A DNA stretch of 64,000 bases, from NCBI RefSeq assembly GCF_001865575.2, contig NZ_CP017561.2:310001-374000 (forward strand). Direction: 5' to 3'. Under the pieces are notes generated by a model. The model made no database searches. It worked only from the letters and a program-made list of their open reading frames with translations, and had not been told where the DNA came from. This document shows, piece after piece, positions 1 to 10,153 of this stretch. Each line of letters opens with the position of its first letter. Within the stretch, counting starts at the first letter, position 1. The DNA comes from Paraburkholderia sprentiae WSM5005. GTDB taxonomy: Bacteria; Pseudomonadota; Gammaproteobacteria; Burkholderiales; Burkholderiaceae. The position numbers were made by a program, and so were the translations under genes.

Positions 1-538
1 TCAGCATCGACACACTGACAAGACCGGTCAGCAACGCGAACGGATTGAGCAGGCCAAAGAAGCTGCCGTGATAGGTGACGCGCAGATCGGTATCGAACGA
101 GAACGGCACGCCTTGCAGCAGATTGCCGAATGCGACGCCGAACACGAGCGCCGGCACGAAGCCGCCGATAAAAAGGCCCCAGTCCCACGCGGTGCGCCAG
201 CGCGGGTCGTCGCGCTTGCCGCGATAGTCGAAGCCGACCGGGCGGAAGAACAGCGCGAACAGCACCAGCAGCATCGCGAAGTAAAAGCCCGAAAACGATG
301 CCGCGTAGGCGAGCGGCCACGCGGCGAACATCGCGCCGCCCGCGGTCACGAACCACACCTGGTTGCCTTCCCAGGTTGCGCCGACCGTGTTCACGACGAT
401 GCGGCGCTCGGAGTCCGTTTTGGCGATGAACGGCAGCAGGATCGCCGCGCCCATGTCGAACCCGTCGGTGAGCGCGAAGCCGATCAGCAGTGCGCCAATC
501 AAGACCCACCAGATCAGTCTGAGAGCTGCGTAGTCCAT
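1..538 (-). CDS. cydB: Cytochrome bd ubiquinol oxidase subunit II (partial, C-terminus beyond left edge)
   Basis: Subunit II of the cytochrome bd quinol oxidase, an inner-membrane terminal oxidase that reduces O2 with electrons from ubiquinol. The visible 179 residues begin [15 protein letters not shown] and include the family's early motif DGFDMGAA and the stretch [18 protein letters not shown], with several hydrophobic helices. The start at 538 lies 31 bases after the cydA stop, so the two genes are one transcript. The 3' part of the gene is cut off by the window edge, so intactness cannot be judged. Confidence 0.95.
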   Translation of the reverse strand, partial: MDYAALRLIWWVLIGALLIGFALTDGFDMGAAILLPFIAKTDSERRIVVNTVGATWEGNQVWFVTAGGAMFAAWPLAYAASFSGFYFAMLLVLFALFFRPVGFDYRGKRDDPRWRTAWDWGLFIGGFVPALVFGVAFGNLLQGVPFSFDTDLRVTYHGSFFGLLNPFALLTGLVSVSML

Positions 539-569
539 CGGGGTTCCTCCGAAGCGGTGTAGCCGTGAG

Positions 570-2162
570 TTACGCGGCCGTGTTCGAGAGCGACGGCGTC
601 ACCGGCTGTTCGGTCTCGTGGTAATAGCGGCCCGTATGCAGCGACGAAGGGCCGAGCCGCGCGTACTTGAACATCAGCATTATCTCGATGACGAACAGCC
701 CCGTGTAGAACAGCACGAAGCCGCCAATGCTCAGATAAAGATCGCGTGGCGTCAGCGTCGACGCGGCCAGATTGGTCGGCAGTATGCCCGCGATGCTCCA
801 CGGCTGGCGGCCCATTTCGGCGACGATCCAGCCGAGCTCGGCGGCGAGCCACGGCAACGGAATCGCGATGACCGCCCAGCGCAGGAACCAGCGACGCTTT
901 TGGAGCAGCAGCGTGCGCTGCGCGCAGAACCAGAATGCGAGCACGAAGGTCGCGAGGAATAGCAGGCCAAGGCCGACCATCACGCGAAACGAGTAGAACA
1001 GCGGTAGCACCGGCGGAATCGTGGCTCTGGCCGCGGCGGCGATCTGGTCTGGCGTCGCGTCGGTGACGTTCGGCGTGAACTGCTTGAGCAACAGGCCGTA
1101 GCCGAGATCGTCCTTGTACTTGTCGAAGGCGGCATGCGCTTCGTCGCTCGCGTCGCCTCCCTTCAACCTTTGCAGCGCCGAATAAGCGAGCATGCCGTCC
1201 TTGATGCGACCTTCGTTTTCGGCGATCAGGTCGCGCAGGCCGACCACGGGCTCGTCGAGCGAGCGGGTCGCGATGATGCCGAGCGCATACGGCACACGGA
1301 TCGCGTAGTCGGTGCGTTGCTCCTTCTGGTTCGGAATACCGAATATCGTGAACGGTGCCGGCGCGGGCGCGGTCTCCCATTCGGATTCGATCGCGGCGAG
1401 CTTGGCCTGTTGGACTTCACCGGTGCGATAGCCGGATTCGTCGCCGAGCACGATCACGCACAGCGCCGACGCGAGACCGAAGCCGGCGGCAATCGCGAAC
1501 GAGCGCAGCGCGAACTCGGTGTCGCGGCGCCTCAACAGATACCACGACGACACGCCGAGCACGAAGATCGCCGCGGTCACATAGCCGGCCGACACTGTAT
1601 GCACGAACTTCACCTGCGCGACCGGATTGAAGATCACCGAGCCGATGCTGTCGAGCTCCATACGCATCGTCTGGTAGTTGAACTTCGCGCCGACCGGATT
1701 GTTCATCCAGCCGTTGGCAATCAGGATCCACAGCGCCGACAGGTTCGAACCGAGCGCGACACAGAACGTGACGATCAGATGCTGGATTTTTGACAATCTG
1801 TTCCAGCCGAAGAAGAACAGGCCGACGAACGTCGATTCGAGGAAGAACGCCATCAGTCCTTCGACGGCGAGCGGCACACCAAAAATGTCGCCGACGTAAT
1901 GCGAGTAATAGGCCCAGTTGGTGCCGAACTGAAACTCGAGGGTGAGGCCGGTTGCGACGCCCATTGCAAAGTTGATCGCGAACAGCTTGCCCCAGAACTG
2001 CGTCATGTCCTTGTAGATCTGCTTGCCGGTCATCACATAGACGGACTCCATGATGACGAGCAGCCAGGTGAGACCGAGCGTGAGCGGCACGAACAGAAAG
2101 TGATAAAGCGCCGTGATGGCGAACTGGAGCCGCGACAGTTCTACGACTTCGCTAACGGGCAT
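570..2162 (-). CDS. cydA: Cytochrome bd ubiquinol oxidase subunit I
   Basis: Subunit I of cytochrome bd oxidase (530 residues, normal family length), which carries the haems and the quinol site. His21 in ALYHFLF fits the conserved N-terminal haem-ligand histidine. The [12 protein letters not shown] motif near residue 445 is the diagnostic conserved segment after the quinol loop. The insert between roughly residues 250 and 385 is long, resembling the extended Q-loop seen in E. coli-type enzymes. The start codon overlaps the end of cydP by 11 bases, indicating translational coupling; cydB follows after 31 bases. Works with CydB under low oxygen or respiratory stress (family knowledge). No FNR-type box was found upstream of the operon. 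Confidence 0.98.
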   Translation of the reverse strand: MPVSEVVELSRLQFAITALYHFLFVPLTLGLTWLLVIMESVYVMTGKQIYKDMTQFWGKLFAINFAMGVATGLTLEFQFGTNWAYYSHYVGDIFGVPLAVEGLMAFFLESTFVGLFFFGWNRLSKIQHLIVTFCVALGSNLSALWILIANGWMNNPVGAKFNYQTMRMELDSIGSVIFNPVAQVKFVHTVSAGYVTAAIFVLGVSSWYLLRRRDTEFALRSFAIAAGFGLASALCVIVLGDESGYRTGEVQQAKLAAIESEWETAPAPAPFTIFGIPNQKEQRTDYAIRVPYALGIIATRSLDEPVVGLRDLIAENEGRIKDGMLAYSALQRLKGGDASDEAHAAFDKYKDDLGYGLLLKQFTPNVTDATPDQIAAAARATIPPVLPLFYSFRVMVGLGLLFLATFVLAFWFCAQRTLLLQKRRWFLRWAVIAIPLPWLAAELGWIVAEMGRQPWSIAGILPTNLAASTLTPRDLYLSIGGFVLFYTGLFVIEIMLMFKYARLGPSSLHTGRYYHETEQPVTPSLSNTAA

Positions 2163-2412
2163 GTCGATTACCTCGGGACGGATGCGGGACAGGCACCGAC
2201 AGCAGCGCCTGCGCGACCTGCTCAGGCGGCAGCATCATGTGCTCCGCCTGCGGATGATTGAAGAATGTGAACTTGAGCGTCATCAGCAGTGCGAACTTGA
2301 TGGCGAGGATGATGGCGATATCGCGCGCCAGCGTTGGACCGCGCACCCACCTGGTGAACCGGCCGCGCCAGCGCGACCGGACAGTGCTGCTGCGATTGAG
2401 GGCTATGGTCAT
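2152..2412 (-). CDS. cydP: Small cytochrome bd-associated membrane protein, CydP-like
   Basis: An 86-residue basic protein with one clear transmembrane helix (about residues 29-48, starting LARDIAIILAIKF) followed by a short segment with FFNHPQAEH. Its position directly upstream of cydA, overlapping the cydA start by 11 bases, and the RDIA-hydrophobic helix-FFxxP pattern match the putative small subunit called CydP in beta- and gammaproteobacterial cyd operons. Its biochemical role is not established as far as I know; an assembly or stabilising role like CydX is inference. The identification rests mainly on context and this short motif. Confidence 0.75.
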   Translation of the reverse strand: MTIALNRSSTVRSRWRGRFTRWVRGPTLARDIAIILAIKFALLMTLKFTFFNHPQAEHMMLPPEQVAQALLSVPVPHPSRGNRHAR

Positions 2413-2757
2413 GATCGGTCGAAGACGACTTCACGCCGGTGACTCCGGCCGGATCCAGACCGCCATGGCCGTCAGGCAGTCTGGCGAATGCATGCCGATT
2501 GTAGGAGATGAACCTTGCGCGCTCAGGTTTAGCCATGCGGCGTCAGGTCGCGAAACTTGCCGCGTTCGCGAAGTATTGCCACCGGACTTGCGATACGTCA
2601 AGAAAGGCTTACCGGCCTCGCTCGTGAGACCGTGGGTGTGCCGCCACGAACGCGCGGCCGCGCAAACGGAAGAATGGACGAAAACAATGAAAAAAGCCCC
2701 GCCGTCTTGCAAGGGCGGGGCTTTGAGCGCCAGTTACGCGCGCATGGGTTCGACGCT
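2413..2757. other. Intergenic region upstream of cydPAB
   Basis: 345 bases between the cydP start and the rpoH stop, both genes reading leftward. The rpoH terminator occupies about 2691-2724; the rest should hold the cyd promoter. I looked for an FNR/ANR site (TTGAT-N4-ATCAA) and saw none, and no clear -35/-10 pair could be assigned. Confidence 0.5.
2690..2724 (-). terminator. Rho-independent terminator of rpoH
   Basis: Perfect 11-bp stem AAAGCCCCGCC / GGCGGGGCTTT with a 10-base loop, followed on the minus strand by a run of U residues (the A run on the plus strand). It lies about 35 bases past the rpoH stop codon. Confidence 0.9.
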
Positions 2758-3693
<936 letters not shown>

Positions 3694-3755
3694 GTGTGAA
3701 GCTCCTTTGGAATCAGACAAATAGCGGACTCAATAAACGACTTCAGCGATGGATG

Positions 3756-3782
3756 TTAGCACTCTGATCCGCCGAGTGCTAA
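3756..3782. promoter_or_regulatory. CIRCE element (HrcA operator) upstream of rpoH
   Basis: Exact consensus inverted repeat TTAGCACTC-N9-GAGTGCTAA. CIRCE is the binding site of the heat-shock repressor HrcA. It lies 63-89 bases upstream of the rpoH start within the leader/promoter region. This arrangement is a known betaproteobacterial trait that places the heat-shock sigma factor itself under HrcA. Confidence 0.97.
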
Positions 3783-4181
3783 TGATTAGAGGTCGCAGCG
3801 CTATCTAAGTTCCCGAAAATCCTATTGAGTTTCGCCTTTCGATAGTCATCATACGCTATATTTGGCTTGCCGGTTTGACCCATACAAAATAGCAATCGGG
3901 GCCGCATCGTTCACATATTCGGCTTGGTTCTGCCTGTTTATAAGAGAATAACTTCGTGTCTCACTGCATCGCTCGTGCGATTGACGCTCTTGAACTTGCG
4001 CGGAAAGTAAAGCAAGCAGTCGCTTAATAATCGCCACCTCACGACGCCGGCTATCGCTTCGGTGCGAGTCCAATGGCGGTATCAAAGAGCCGAATCCTGG
4101 TATAAATTTCAGCCAGCTGTGTTTGCAGTATCACTTCTGACGGTGGCCGCCTGCGGCTTACGGTGTGCGAGGGTCTATGCA
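3783..4181. other. Intergenic region between rpoH promoter and NTF2-like gene
   Basis: About 400 bases between the CIRCE element and the chosen start of the divergent NTF2-like gene. It is more AT-rich than its flanks and should contain both divergent promoters. Short open frames here (for example 3849-4085, minus) have no recognisable protein features. No terminator or RNA structure was recognised. Confidence 0.4.
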
Positions 4182-4565
4182 ATGGCGGCAAAGATGATCG
4201 AAGCGATTCGCGGGCTCGAGCGAGAGCGTTTTCGCGCGATGGTCGACGGCGATGGACAATCGCTCGACACACTGCTTGCGGACAACGTGAGCTACGTCCA
4301 CACGAACGGCAAGCGCGAGACGAAACGGCAATTCATCGACGGCATCGTCGCGGGGCGCCGCCGTTATCGGCAAATCGAGGTGCAGTCGCAGGACGTGTTG
4401 CCGGCCGGGCGCGAGACCTACGTGGTCACGGGCCGCGCGCTGATCGAGATGGAGGCGAACAACGGCGCGCTGCTGTTTCCGATTGCCTATACCGCGATTC
4501 ATACGCAGGAAGACGGGCAGTGGCGGCTGATCGCATGGCAGGCGACGCGTTGCGCGCTGGAGTGA
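4182..4565 (+). CDS. NTF2-like (SnoaL/DUF4440-type) protein
   Basis: Small cytoplasmic protein of 127 residues with the cone-shaped NTF2-like fold signature of DUF4440 proteins: N-terminal helix IRGLERERFRAMVDGD, then LDTLLADNVSYVHTNGKRETK, then the closing strand pair ending WRLIAWQATR. Such proteins are binding or minor catalytic domains and the substrate cannot be read from sequence. The ATG at 4182 is preferred because GAGGG lies eight bases upstream and the domain begins directly. The longer frame from 4062 adds 40 residues without family support. It is monocistronic and divergent from rpoH. Confidence 0.75.
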   Translation: MAAKMIEAIRGLERERFRAMVDGDGQSLDTLLADNVSYVHTNGKRETKRQFIDGIVAGRRRYRQIEVQSQDVLPAGRETYVVTGRALIEMEANNGALLFPIAYTAIHTQEDGQWRLIAWQATRCALE

Positions 4566-4634
4566 GATTTGACAGAGCCCGACATGCCTCGTGAGCGTGC
4601 CCGCGGCGGCAGCGCAACGGCAACCCGCGCGCCG

Positions 4635-5606
4635 TCAGCCCGCCGTCTTCGCGATGTCGACGATCAGCTCGACCTGCCGCTCGATCGCGCCCGGCACCGG
4701 CGCTTCGCCGCGCAGCACGGTCGCGATCCAGGCGGCCGTGGTCGCCGCGTCGCGGGCCTCGGGCAGTTCCACGTCGGGCGCATCGGCCGACGAGCGTTCG
4801 TGCGGCAGCCGCGTCTCGCAGATGCCATCATGCAGCCAGTCGACCTGCACCTGCCGGCGCGTATCGGCGACCGCCTCGCCTTCGGTGCCGCGCGCGAGCA
4901 GCGCACCGCCGACGGCCGCATCGGGGTGCGCGATGAACAGCTGCGTGAGGCTGTCGCGATACGGCGGATGCGTGTAATTGACGAGCCGCAGTCCCGCGGG
5001 CGCGAATGGCTGCAGCAGCTTCACGAGCGTATGCGTCGAATTGCGCACACCCATGCGCCGGCGCAGCGCGAGCAGGCGCGCGAGCTGGGGCGCGAGTACC
5101 TCGATCGATGCGAAGGCGACGCGCCGCTCGTCGAGTCCAGCCTCGATCTGTGCGTGCGACTGCGCATGGGCGATGCGCAGATGCGTGAAAATTTCCGCGC
5201 TCGTCACGCGACCCGGATCCTCGGTGACGCCATGCACGAGCACCGGCACCCCTTCGCGCGCGAGCAGCAGCGCGAGCAACGGCACCAGATTCGGCTGCTT
5301 GCGCGCGCCGTTATACGACGGAATCGACACTGGCCGAAACGTGCCGGGCGGCAGCCGTACCGGCTCGAACGACGCGTGTGCGACAGCCAGCATCGCGGCG
5401 AGTTCGTCGGCGCTTTCGCCTTTCACGCGATAGGCGAGCAGCACCGCGCCGAGTTCGAGATCGTCGACGCGGCCGTCAAGCATTGCGGTGTAGAGCGCGC
5501 GGGTGTCGTCGGCGCTCAGCGCGCGCGCGCCGTTCGGCCCGCGGCCGATTTCCTTGATGAAGCGGGCACAGGGGAAGCGGGCAGTGGTATCGGTGGAGTC
5601 GGTCAT
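4635..5606 (-). CDS. ybiB: YbiB-type DNA-binding protein of the TrpD2 family
   Basis: 323-residue protein related to anthranilate phosphoribosyltransferase (TrpD) but belonging to the YbiB/TrpD2 branch, whose E. coli member binds nucleic acid rather than making tryptophan (family knowledge). Visible features are the N-terminal helical domain (FIKEIGRGPNGARALSADD, LELGAVLLAYRVKGES), the phosphoribosyltransferase-like core around GVTEDPGRVTSAEIF and the C-terminal LRGEAPVPGAIERQVELI. The ATG at 5606 is used because the upstream in-frame codon is a TTG without a ribosome-binding site. It stands alone, convergent with the NTF2-like gene. A true transferase activity is not excluded but is less likely. 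Confidence 0.85.
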   Translation of the reverse strand: MTDSTDTTARFPCARFIKEIGRGPNGARALSADDTRALYTAMLDGRVDDLELGAVLLAYRVKGESADELAAMLAVAHASFEPVRLPPGTFRPVSIPSYNGARKQPNLVPLLALLLAREGVPVLVHGVTEDPGRVTSAEIFTHLRIAHAQSHAQIEAGLDERRVAFASIEVLAPQLARLLALRRRMGVRNSTHTLVKLLQPFAPAGLRLVNYTHPPYRDSLTQLFIAHPDAAVGGALLARGTEGEAVADTRRQVQVDWLHDGICETRLPHERSSADAPDVELPEARDAATTAAWIATVLRGEAPVPGAIERQVELIVDIAKTAG

Positions 5607-5838
5607 CGGGCGCAAGAGGCGGGTCGGGTGCCGCGCTAGGGCGGTTGCTACACCATTTGGGGAGCTATTCGGTGTGAGTATCGCATTCTATGGCGAGCGG
5701 GACGAACAGGAACGAAGCGGGAACGAAGCGGGAACACAATGACGCGCAACAGCACGCCTACGCGCCCTCGCACCGTGTCGCGCGTTACACTCGATGTTTC
5801 TCGCCGCCTGGCGGCGCCCATCGGAAACGGAGAACGGG

Positions 5839-6537
5839 ATGAGTTACGTATTTGCACCCGCGCCGCGGGTCGCGGTGCCGGTCGTAGGGTCGAGCGAACA
5901 GTTCGCGGTGCGGCGCATCTATTGCGTGGGACGCAACTACGAGGCGCACGCGCGCGAAATGGGCCACGACCCCGACCGCGAGCCGCCGTTCTTCTTCACG
6001 AAGCCGTCCGATGCGATCGTCTACGTCGCGCCGGGCACGACCGGCGAATTCCCGTATCCGTCGCAAACGAAAAACGTCCATTTCGAAATGGAAATGGTCG
6101 CGGCGATCGGTGAGGGCGGCAAGGACATCCCCGTCGAGCGCGCGCTCGACCACGTTTACGGCTACGCACTCGGTCTCGACATGACGCGGCGCGATCTGCA
6201 AGGCGAAGCGAAGAAAATGGGACGTCCGTGGGATACCGGCAAGGGCTTCGATCACTCGGCGCCGCTCGGCCCCATTCATCCGGCCGCGACGGTCGGTCAC
6301 ATCGGCAAGGGCGCGATCTGGCTATCGGTGAACGGCGAGGACAAGCAGCGCGCGGATGTGTCGCAGCTGATCTGGTCGGTGGCCGAGACGATCGCGTACC
6401 TGTCGACGTTGTTCGAACTGCGGCCCGGCGATCTGATTTTCACCGGCACGCCGGAAGGCGTCGGCGCGGTCGTGAAGGGTGATCTGATGAAGGGCGGCGT
6501 GGACGGACTCGGCGAGTTCAGCGTACGCGTCGTCTGA
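5839..6537 (+). CDS. Fumarylacetoacetate hydrolase family protein (fumarylpyruvate hydrolase-like)
   Basis: 232-residue FAH-superfamily hydrolase that cleaves C-C bonds in beta-diketo acids. Conserved features include [16 protein letters not shown] at the N-terminus, the metal-binding glutamates in [12 protein letters not shown], the DMTRRDLQ segment and the C-terminal [13 protein letters not shown] signature. Start at 5839 is supported by an upstream GGAGAACGGG. It lies 34 bases before a maleylacetoacetate/maleylpyruvate isomerase gene, a pairing typical of gentisate or homogentisate ring-cleavage catabolism. The enzyme probably acts on fumarylpyruvate or fumarylacetoacetate, but no dioxygenase gene is present here, so the exact pathway is inference. 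Confidence 0.88.
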   Translation: MSYVFAPAPRVAVPVVGSSEQFAVRRIYCVGRNYEAHAREMGHDPDREPPFFFTKPSDAIVYVAPGTTGEFPYPSQTKNVHFEMEMVAAIGEGGKDIPVERALDHVYGYALGLDMTRRDLQGEAKKMGRPWDTGKGFDHSAPLGPIHPAATVGHIGKGAIWLSVNGEDKQRADVSQLIWSVAETIAYLSTLFELRPGDLIFTGTPEGVGAVVKGDLMKGGVDGLGEFSVRVV

Positions 6538-6571
6538 GACGGCTTGCGGGCAGGTGGAGGAGGCAGACGAC

Positions 6572-7216
6572 ATGAAGCTCTACAGCTATTTCCGTAGCTC
6601 GGCGTCGTATCGCGTGCGCATCGCGCTGAACGTGAAGAACCTGCCGTACGACTACGTGCCCGTGCACCTCGTGCGCGAAGGCGGCGAGCAGCTGAAGCCC
6701 GAGTATCGCAAGATCAACGCGGACGGTATCGTGCCGACGCTCGCGGACGGCAGCCATTTGCTGCCGCAGTCGCTCGCGATCATCGAGTATCTGGAGGAGA
6801 CGCATCCCGAGCCGCCGCTGCTGCCGAAGGCGCCGCTCGACCGTGCTTATGTCCGCTCGGTGGCGCTGCAGGTCGCATGCGAGATTCATCCGCTGAACAA
6901 TCTGCGCGTGCTGCGGTACCTGAAGCACACGCTGCGAGTCGAGGACGACGCGAAGGACGCGTGGTACCGGCACTGGATCGACGCGGGCTTCGCGACGCTC
7001 GAAACGTACCTCGCGGGCGACGCGCGCACTGGCAAGCTGTGTTTCGGCGACACCCCGACGATCGCCGACGCATGCCTGATTCCGCAGGTGTTCAACGCGC
7101 AGCGCTTCAAGGTCGACACCGCAAAGTTTCCGACGATCCAGCGCATCTACGATCACGCGATGCAACTCGACGCGTTCGCGCGCGCGGCGCCCGGCGTGCA
7201 ACCGGATGCCGAGTGA
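6572..7216 (+). CDS. maiA: Maleylacetoacetate isomerase (zeta-class glutathione transferase)
   Basis: 214-residue zeta-class GST catalysing glutathione-dependent cis-trans isomerisation of maleylacetoacetate or maleylpyruvate. The active-site motif SSASYRVRIALN occupies residues 8-19 (a variant of SSCSxRVRIAL) and is followed by the thioredoxin fold with QSLAIIEYLEE. The C-terminal helical domain contains CFGDTPTIADACLIPQVFNA. Start at 6572 has GGAGGAGG upstream; the open frame extends only six codons further. It is co-transcribed with the hydrolase upstream and followed by a strong hairpin terminator. Together they would carry out the last two steps of an aromatic ring-cleavage route. Confidence 0.93.
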   Translation: MKLYSYFRSSASYRVRIALNVKNLPYDYVPVHLVREGGEQLKPEYRKINADGIVPTLADGSHLLPQSLAIIEYLEETHPEPPLLPKAPLDRAYVRSVALQVACEIHPLNNLRVLRYLKHTLRVEDDAKDAWYRHWIDAGFATLETYLAGDARTGKLCFGDTPTIADACLIPQVFNAQRFKVDTAKFPTIQRIYDHAMQLDAFARAAPGVQPDAE

Positions 7217-7263
7217 CGGCGGGATGGCGTGATGGACTGACACGTCGATGGTGGCTTGAAACG

Positions 7264-7293
7264 AAAAAAGGGCACTCGACGGAGTGCCCTTTT
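7264..7293. terminator. Bidirectional terminator between maiA and ftsY
   Basis: Perfect GGGCACTC/GAGTGCCC stem with GACG loop, extended by A and T runs on the two sides. It therefore has a U-tract in both orientations and sits between the convergent ends of maiA and ftsY. Confidence 0.9.
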
Positions 7294-7310
7294 CCCTATG
7301 TTCGCCGCGG

Positions 7311-8471
7311 TCAGCCGCCCAGCAGCGCGTCGGAAAACTCCTCCGCGCTGAACGGCTGCAGATCTTCGACCTTTTCGCCGACACCGATGAAATACACCGG
7401 AATCGGCCGCTGCCGCGCGATCGCCGCGAGAATGCCGCCTTTCGCGGTGCCGTCGAGCTTGGTGACGATCAGACCGGTGACGCCAAGCGCGTCGTCGAAC
7501 GCCTTCACCTGCGTGAGCGCGTTCTGGCCGGTGTTCGCGTCGATCACGAGCAGCACTTCGTGCGGCGCGCCGTCCTGCGCCTTGCCGATGACGCGCTTCA
7601 CCTTGCGCAGTTCTTCCATCAGATGCAGCTGGGTGGGCAGGCGGCCGGCCGTGTCGGCCATCATCACGTCGATCTTGCGCGCACGCGCAGCGCCGACCGC
7701 GTCGAAGATCACCGCGGCAGGATCGCCGCTTTCCTGCGCGACCACGGTTACATTGTTGCGCTGGCCCCAGATGGCGAGCTGCTCGCGCGCGGCGGCACGG
7801 AAGGTGTCACCGGCGGCGAGCAGCACCGACTGGTCAAAGCTCTGCAGATGCTTTGCGAGCTTGCCGATGCTCGTGGTTTTGCCTGCCCCGTTGACGCCGG
7901 CGATCATCATCACGAGCGGCTGCGCGCGGCCGAGCATCAGCGATTTTTCGAGCGGCGTGAGCAGCTCGACGAGCAGCGCGCGCAGCGCGGTTTTGACCTG
8001 CTGCGGCTCCGTCAGGCGTTCGCTGCGCACTTTTTCGCGCAGCGCTTCGAGCAGGAATTCGGTCGCCTCGACGCCGGCGTCCGACATCAGCAGCGCGGTT
8101 TCGAGTTCCTCGTACAGGTCTTCATCGATCTTGGCGCCGACGAAAATGCCGGTCAGATTCGAACTGGTTTTCGCGAGTCCGCTCTTCAGGCGCGTGAGCC
8201 ACGAGCGCTTCGCGCCAGCGTCCTGCACGGGCGGCGGAACGATTTCCACGGTGTTCATCGCGGCGTCTTGCGGGTCGGGCAGCGGCTCGATGAAGGTCGT
8301 GACCACAGGCGGAACGGCGGCCGGGCCAGGCTCGGCGGGTTGGACGGGCGCAACCGGCTCGACCGAGGCGGCCTCGGCCGCGGGCGTCGCGCTGCCTTGC
8401 GCCGCCAGCGATTCGTCCGCGGCGGTATCGGACTCTTTCGAACCCTTGAATCGTTTGAAAAAGCTGAACAT
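7311..8471 (-). CDS. ftsY: Signal recognition particle receptor FtsY
   Basis: SRP receptor GTPase (386 residues) that docks ribosome-nascent chain-SRP complexes at the inner membrane. The first ~95 residues form an A/P-rich, variable A domain beginning MFSFFKRFKGSKE, whose basic-amphipathic start can bind lipid. The NG domain follows, with G1 [18 protein letters not shown], the RAAAREQL segment, G3 DTAGRLPTQ, G4 TKLDGTAKGG and the C-terminal FIGVGEKVEDLQPF. Divergent from rsmD, a pairing typical of proteobacteria. Shares a bidirectional terminator with maiA. Confidence 0.98.
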   Translation of the reverse strand: MFSFFKRFKGSKESDTAADESLAAQGSATPAAEAASVEPVAPVQPAEPGPAAVPPVVTTFIEPLPDPQDAAMNTVEIVPPPVQDAGAKRSWLTRLKSGLAKTSSNLTGIFVGAKIDEDLYEELETALLMSDAGVEATEFLLEALREKVRSERLTEPQQVKTALRALLVELLTPLEKSLMLGRAQPLVMMIAGVNGAGKTTSIGKLAKHLQSFDQSVLLAAGDTFRAAAREQLAIWGQRNNVTVVAQESGDPAAVIFDAVGAARARKIDVMMADTAGRLPTQLHLMEELRKVKRVIGKAQDGAPHEVLLVIDANTGQNALTQVKAFDDALGVTGLIVTKLDGTAKGGILAAIARQRPIPVYFIGVGEKVEDLQPFSAEEFSDALLGG

Positions 8472-8721
8472 GATCTGACGTATTGGAGAGCGCGCCGATG
8501 CGCGCAGCCGGCATGGGACCGACGAAGCGGTGGGCAGCGCCGGGATGCGAAAAGCCTGGGCGCTGGCAGCCGCACATTTTATCAGGCGTGCCGCGGCGCG
8601 TCGTATCGGCCGCTCGGCCAGGCTGGACGCGCGCCGGCCCTGTGGTAACGTGGGCGCTCCGGCCCGCGCGCATCGGCGTCGCGGGCGTGTTCATCACTTA
8701 GCTCAAATCGCACGATTCTGC

Positions 8722-9336
8722 ATGCCTCGTTTAGCACCTTCGCGCGCCGCTGGCGCCTCGTCCAAAAGCGGCAAGCCGCATGCCATTCGCATCATCGGCG
8801 GCGACTGGAAACGCACGCCGCTGCCCGTGCTCGATCTGGACGGCTTGCGCCCGACGCCCGACCGCGTCCGCGAAACGCTGTTCAACTGGCTCGGCCAGCG
8901 CCTGGACGGCCAGCACTGCCTCGATCTGTTCGCCGGCAGCGGCGCGCTCGGCTTCGAGGCCGCGTCGCGCGGCGCGGCGCGGGTGCTGATGGTGGAGCGC
9001 CATGCGCGCGCCGCCGGCCAGTTGCGCGCGAACCAGCAGCGGCTCGATGCACGCATGATCGAAATCGCCGAGGCGGACGGCTTGCGGCTTGCGGCGAGTC
9101 TCGCGCCCGGCTCGTTCGACGTCGTGTTCCTCGATCCGCCGTTCGATGCGGATCTGCTCGGCAAGGCGCTCGCAGTGGCCGCACCGCTCGTGCGCGCAGA
9201 CGGCTATCTGTATGTCGAGGCCGGTGAAGCGCTCGAACCGGCCGCTCACGAGCCGCTCGCGGGCTGGGCGGTCGTGCGGGAGGGCAAGGCGGGCGCTGTG
9301 CACTTTCATTTGCTGCAGCGCGAAAATAAGGAATAA
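8722..9336 (+). CDS. rsmD: 16S rRNA (guanine(966)-N2)-methyltransferase RsmD
   Basis: 204-residue class I SAM-dependent methyltransferase that modifies G966 of 16S rRNA. Recognisable blocks are the N-terminal RIIGGDWKRTPLPV, then LRPTPDRVRETLFNWL, the SAM motif LDLFAGSGALGFEAASRGA and the catalytic FLDPPFDADLL (DPPF). The start at 8722 gives the family's usual N-terminus; the open frame runs 64 codons upstream without homology. Divergent from ftsY across about 250 bases and followed by coaD on the same strand after 108 bases. Confidence 0.96.
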   Translation: MPRLAPSRAAGASSKSGKPHAIRIIGGDWKRTPLPVLDLDGLRPTPDRVRETLFNWLGQRLDGQHCLDLFAGSGALGFEAASRGAARVLMVERHARAAGQLRANQQRLDARMIEIAEADGLRLAASLAPGSFDVVFLDPPFDADLLGKALAVAAPLVRADGYLYVEAGEALEPAAHEPLAGWAVVREGKAGAVHFHLLQRENKE

Positions 9337-9444
9337 TGCGCGTTCCAAAAAAGGGCCGGGCGGTTTATCGTCATCCGCGCCGGTGCCAAATGCGTCGCGT
9401 GGACGCTTGGACGTGCCGTTTCGTCTGAAGAGAGGAGAAGTCTT

Positions 9445-9954
9445 ATGGTAGTCGCCGTGTACCCGGGCACGTTCGACCCGCTGACGCGCGGTCACGAAGA
9501 CCTCGTTCGGCGCGCGTCGAGCATTTTCGACACGTTGGTGGTGGGTGTGGCCGACAGCCGAGCCAAGAAGCCGTTTTTCACTCTCCAGGAGCGTCTCGCT
9601 ATTGCCCATGAGGTGCTCGGCCACTACCCGAACGTCCAGGTAATGAGCTTCAAGGGGCTGCTCAAGGACTTCGTACGGACCAACAACGCGCGGGTGATTG
9701 TCAGGGGCCTGCGCGCGGTGTCGGACTTCGAATACGAGTTCCAGATGGCGGGCATGAACCGCTATCTGCTGCCCGACGTCGAGACGATGTTCATGACGCC
9801 GTCCGATCAGTACCAGTTCATCTCGGGCACGATCGTGCGCGAGATCGCGCAGTTGGGCGGCGACGTCAGCAAGTTCGTGTTTCCCTCGGTCGAAAAATGG
9901 CTGAAGGAGAAAGTCGCATCGCTGGACCCGCAGGACGGCGCTCAGGCGACGTGA
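9445..9954 (+). CDS. coaD: Phosphopantetheine adenylyltransferase
   Basis: Fourth enzyme of coenzyme A synthesis, transferring AMP from ATP to 4'-phosphopantetheine. 169 residues with the nucleotidyltransferase signature [16 protein letters not shown] at the N-terminus, the [14 protein letters not shown] segment and the C-terminal [15 protein letters not shown] (ISSTxVRE-type). Start is supported by AGAGGAG nine bases upstream. Cytoplasmic, essential. In related genomes I would expect the ferredoxin gene to follow directly; here 5.8 kb of accessory DNA intervenes. Confidence 0.98.
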   Translation: MVVAVYPGTFDPLTRGHEDLVRRASSIFDTLVVGVADSRAKKPFFTLQERLAIAHEVLGHYPNVQVMSFKGLLKDFVRTNNARVIVRGLRAVSDFEYEFQMAGMNRYLLPDVETMFMTPSDQYQFISGTIVREIAQLGGDVSKFVFPSVEKWLKEKVASLDPQDGAQAT

Positions 9955-9971
9955 GTCTGAGTCGCGTGAAC

Positions 9972-9999
9972 GGCCGGTTTTGACGGATCAAAACCGGCC
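9972..9999 (+). terminator. Hairpin after coaD, probable terminator
   Basis: Perfect 12-bp inverted repeat GGCCGGTTTTGA-CGGA-TCAAAACCGGCC starting 18 bases after the coaD stop. There is no downstream U-tract (AGGCCCC follows), so termination is less certain than the stem suggests. Confidence 0.5.
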
Positions 10000-10153
10000 A
10001 GGCCCCGGTGATCAGCGACGAGCGCATCAGTTGGCTGTTCTAAGCAATGTTGAATTGCGTCTTATTGACGGCGAACGTCGACACCGATGCACCTGCTCCA
10101 AACGGCAGCTTCTTCTAGCCGGATAGGGCCGACCTGAACGACGCACAGCAAGG

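Noticed and set aside
2413..2690. FNR/ANR site for the cytochrome bd operon
   Set aside because: No TTGAT-N4-ATCAA or close variant could be found on either strand.
3849..4085. 78-codon minus-strand frame upstream of rpoH
   Set aside because: No ribosome-binding site, no recognisable domain and it lies in the divergent promoter region.
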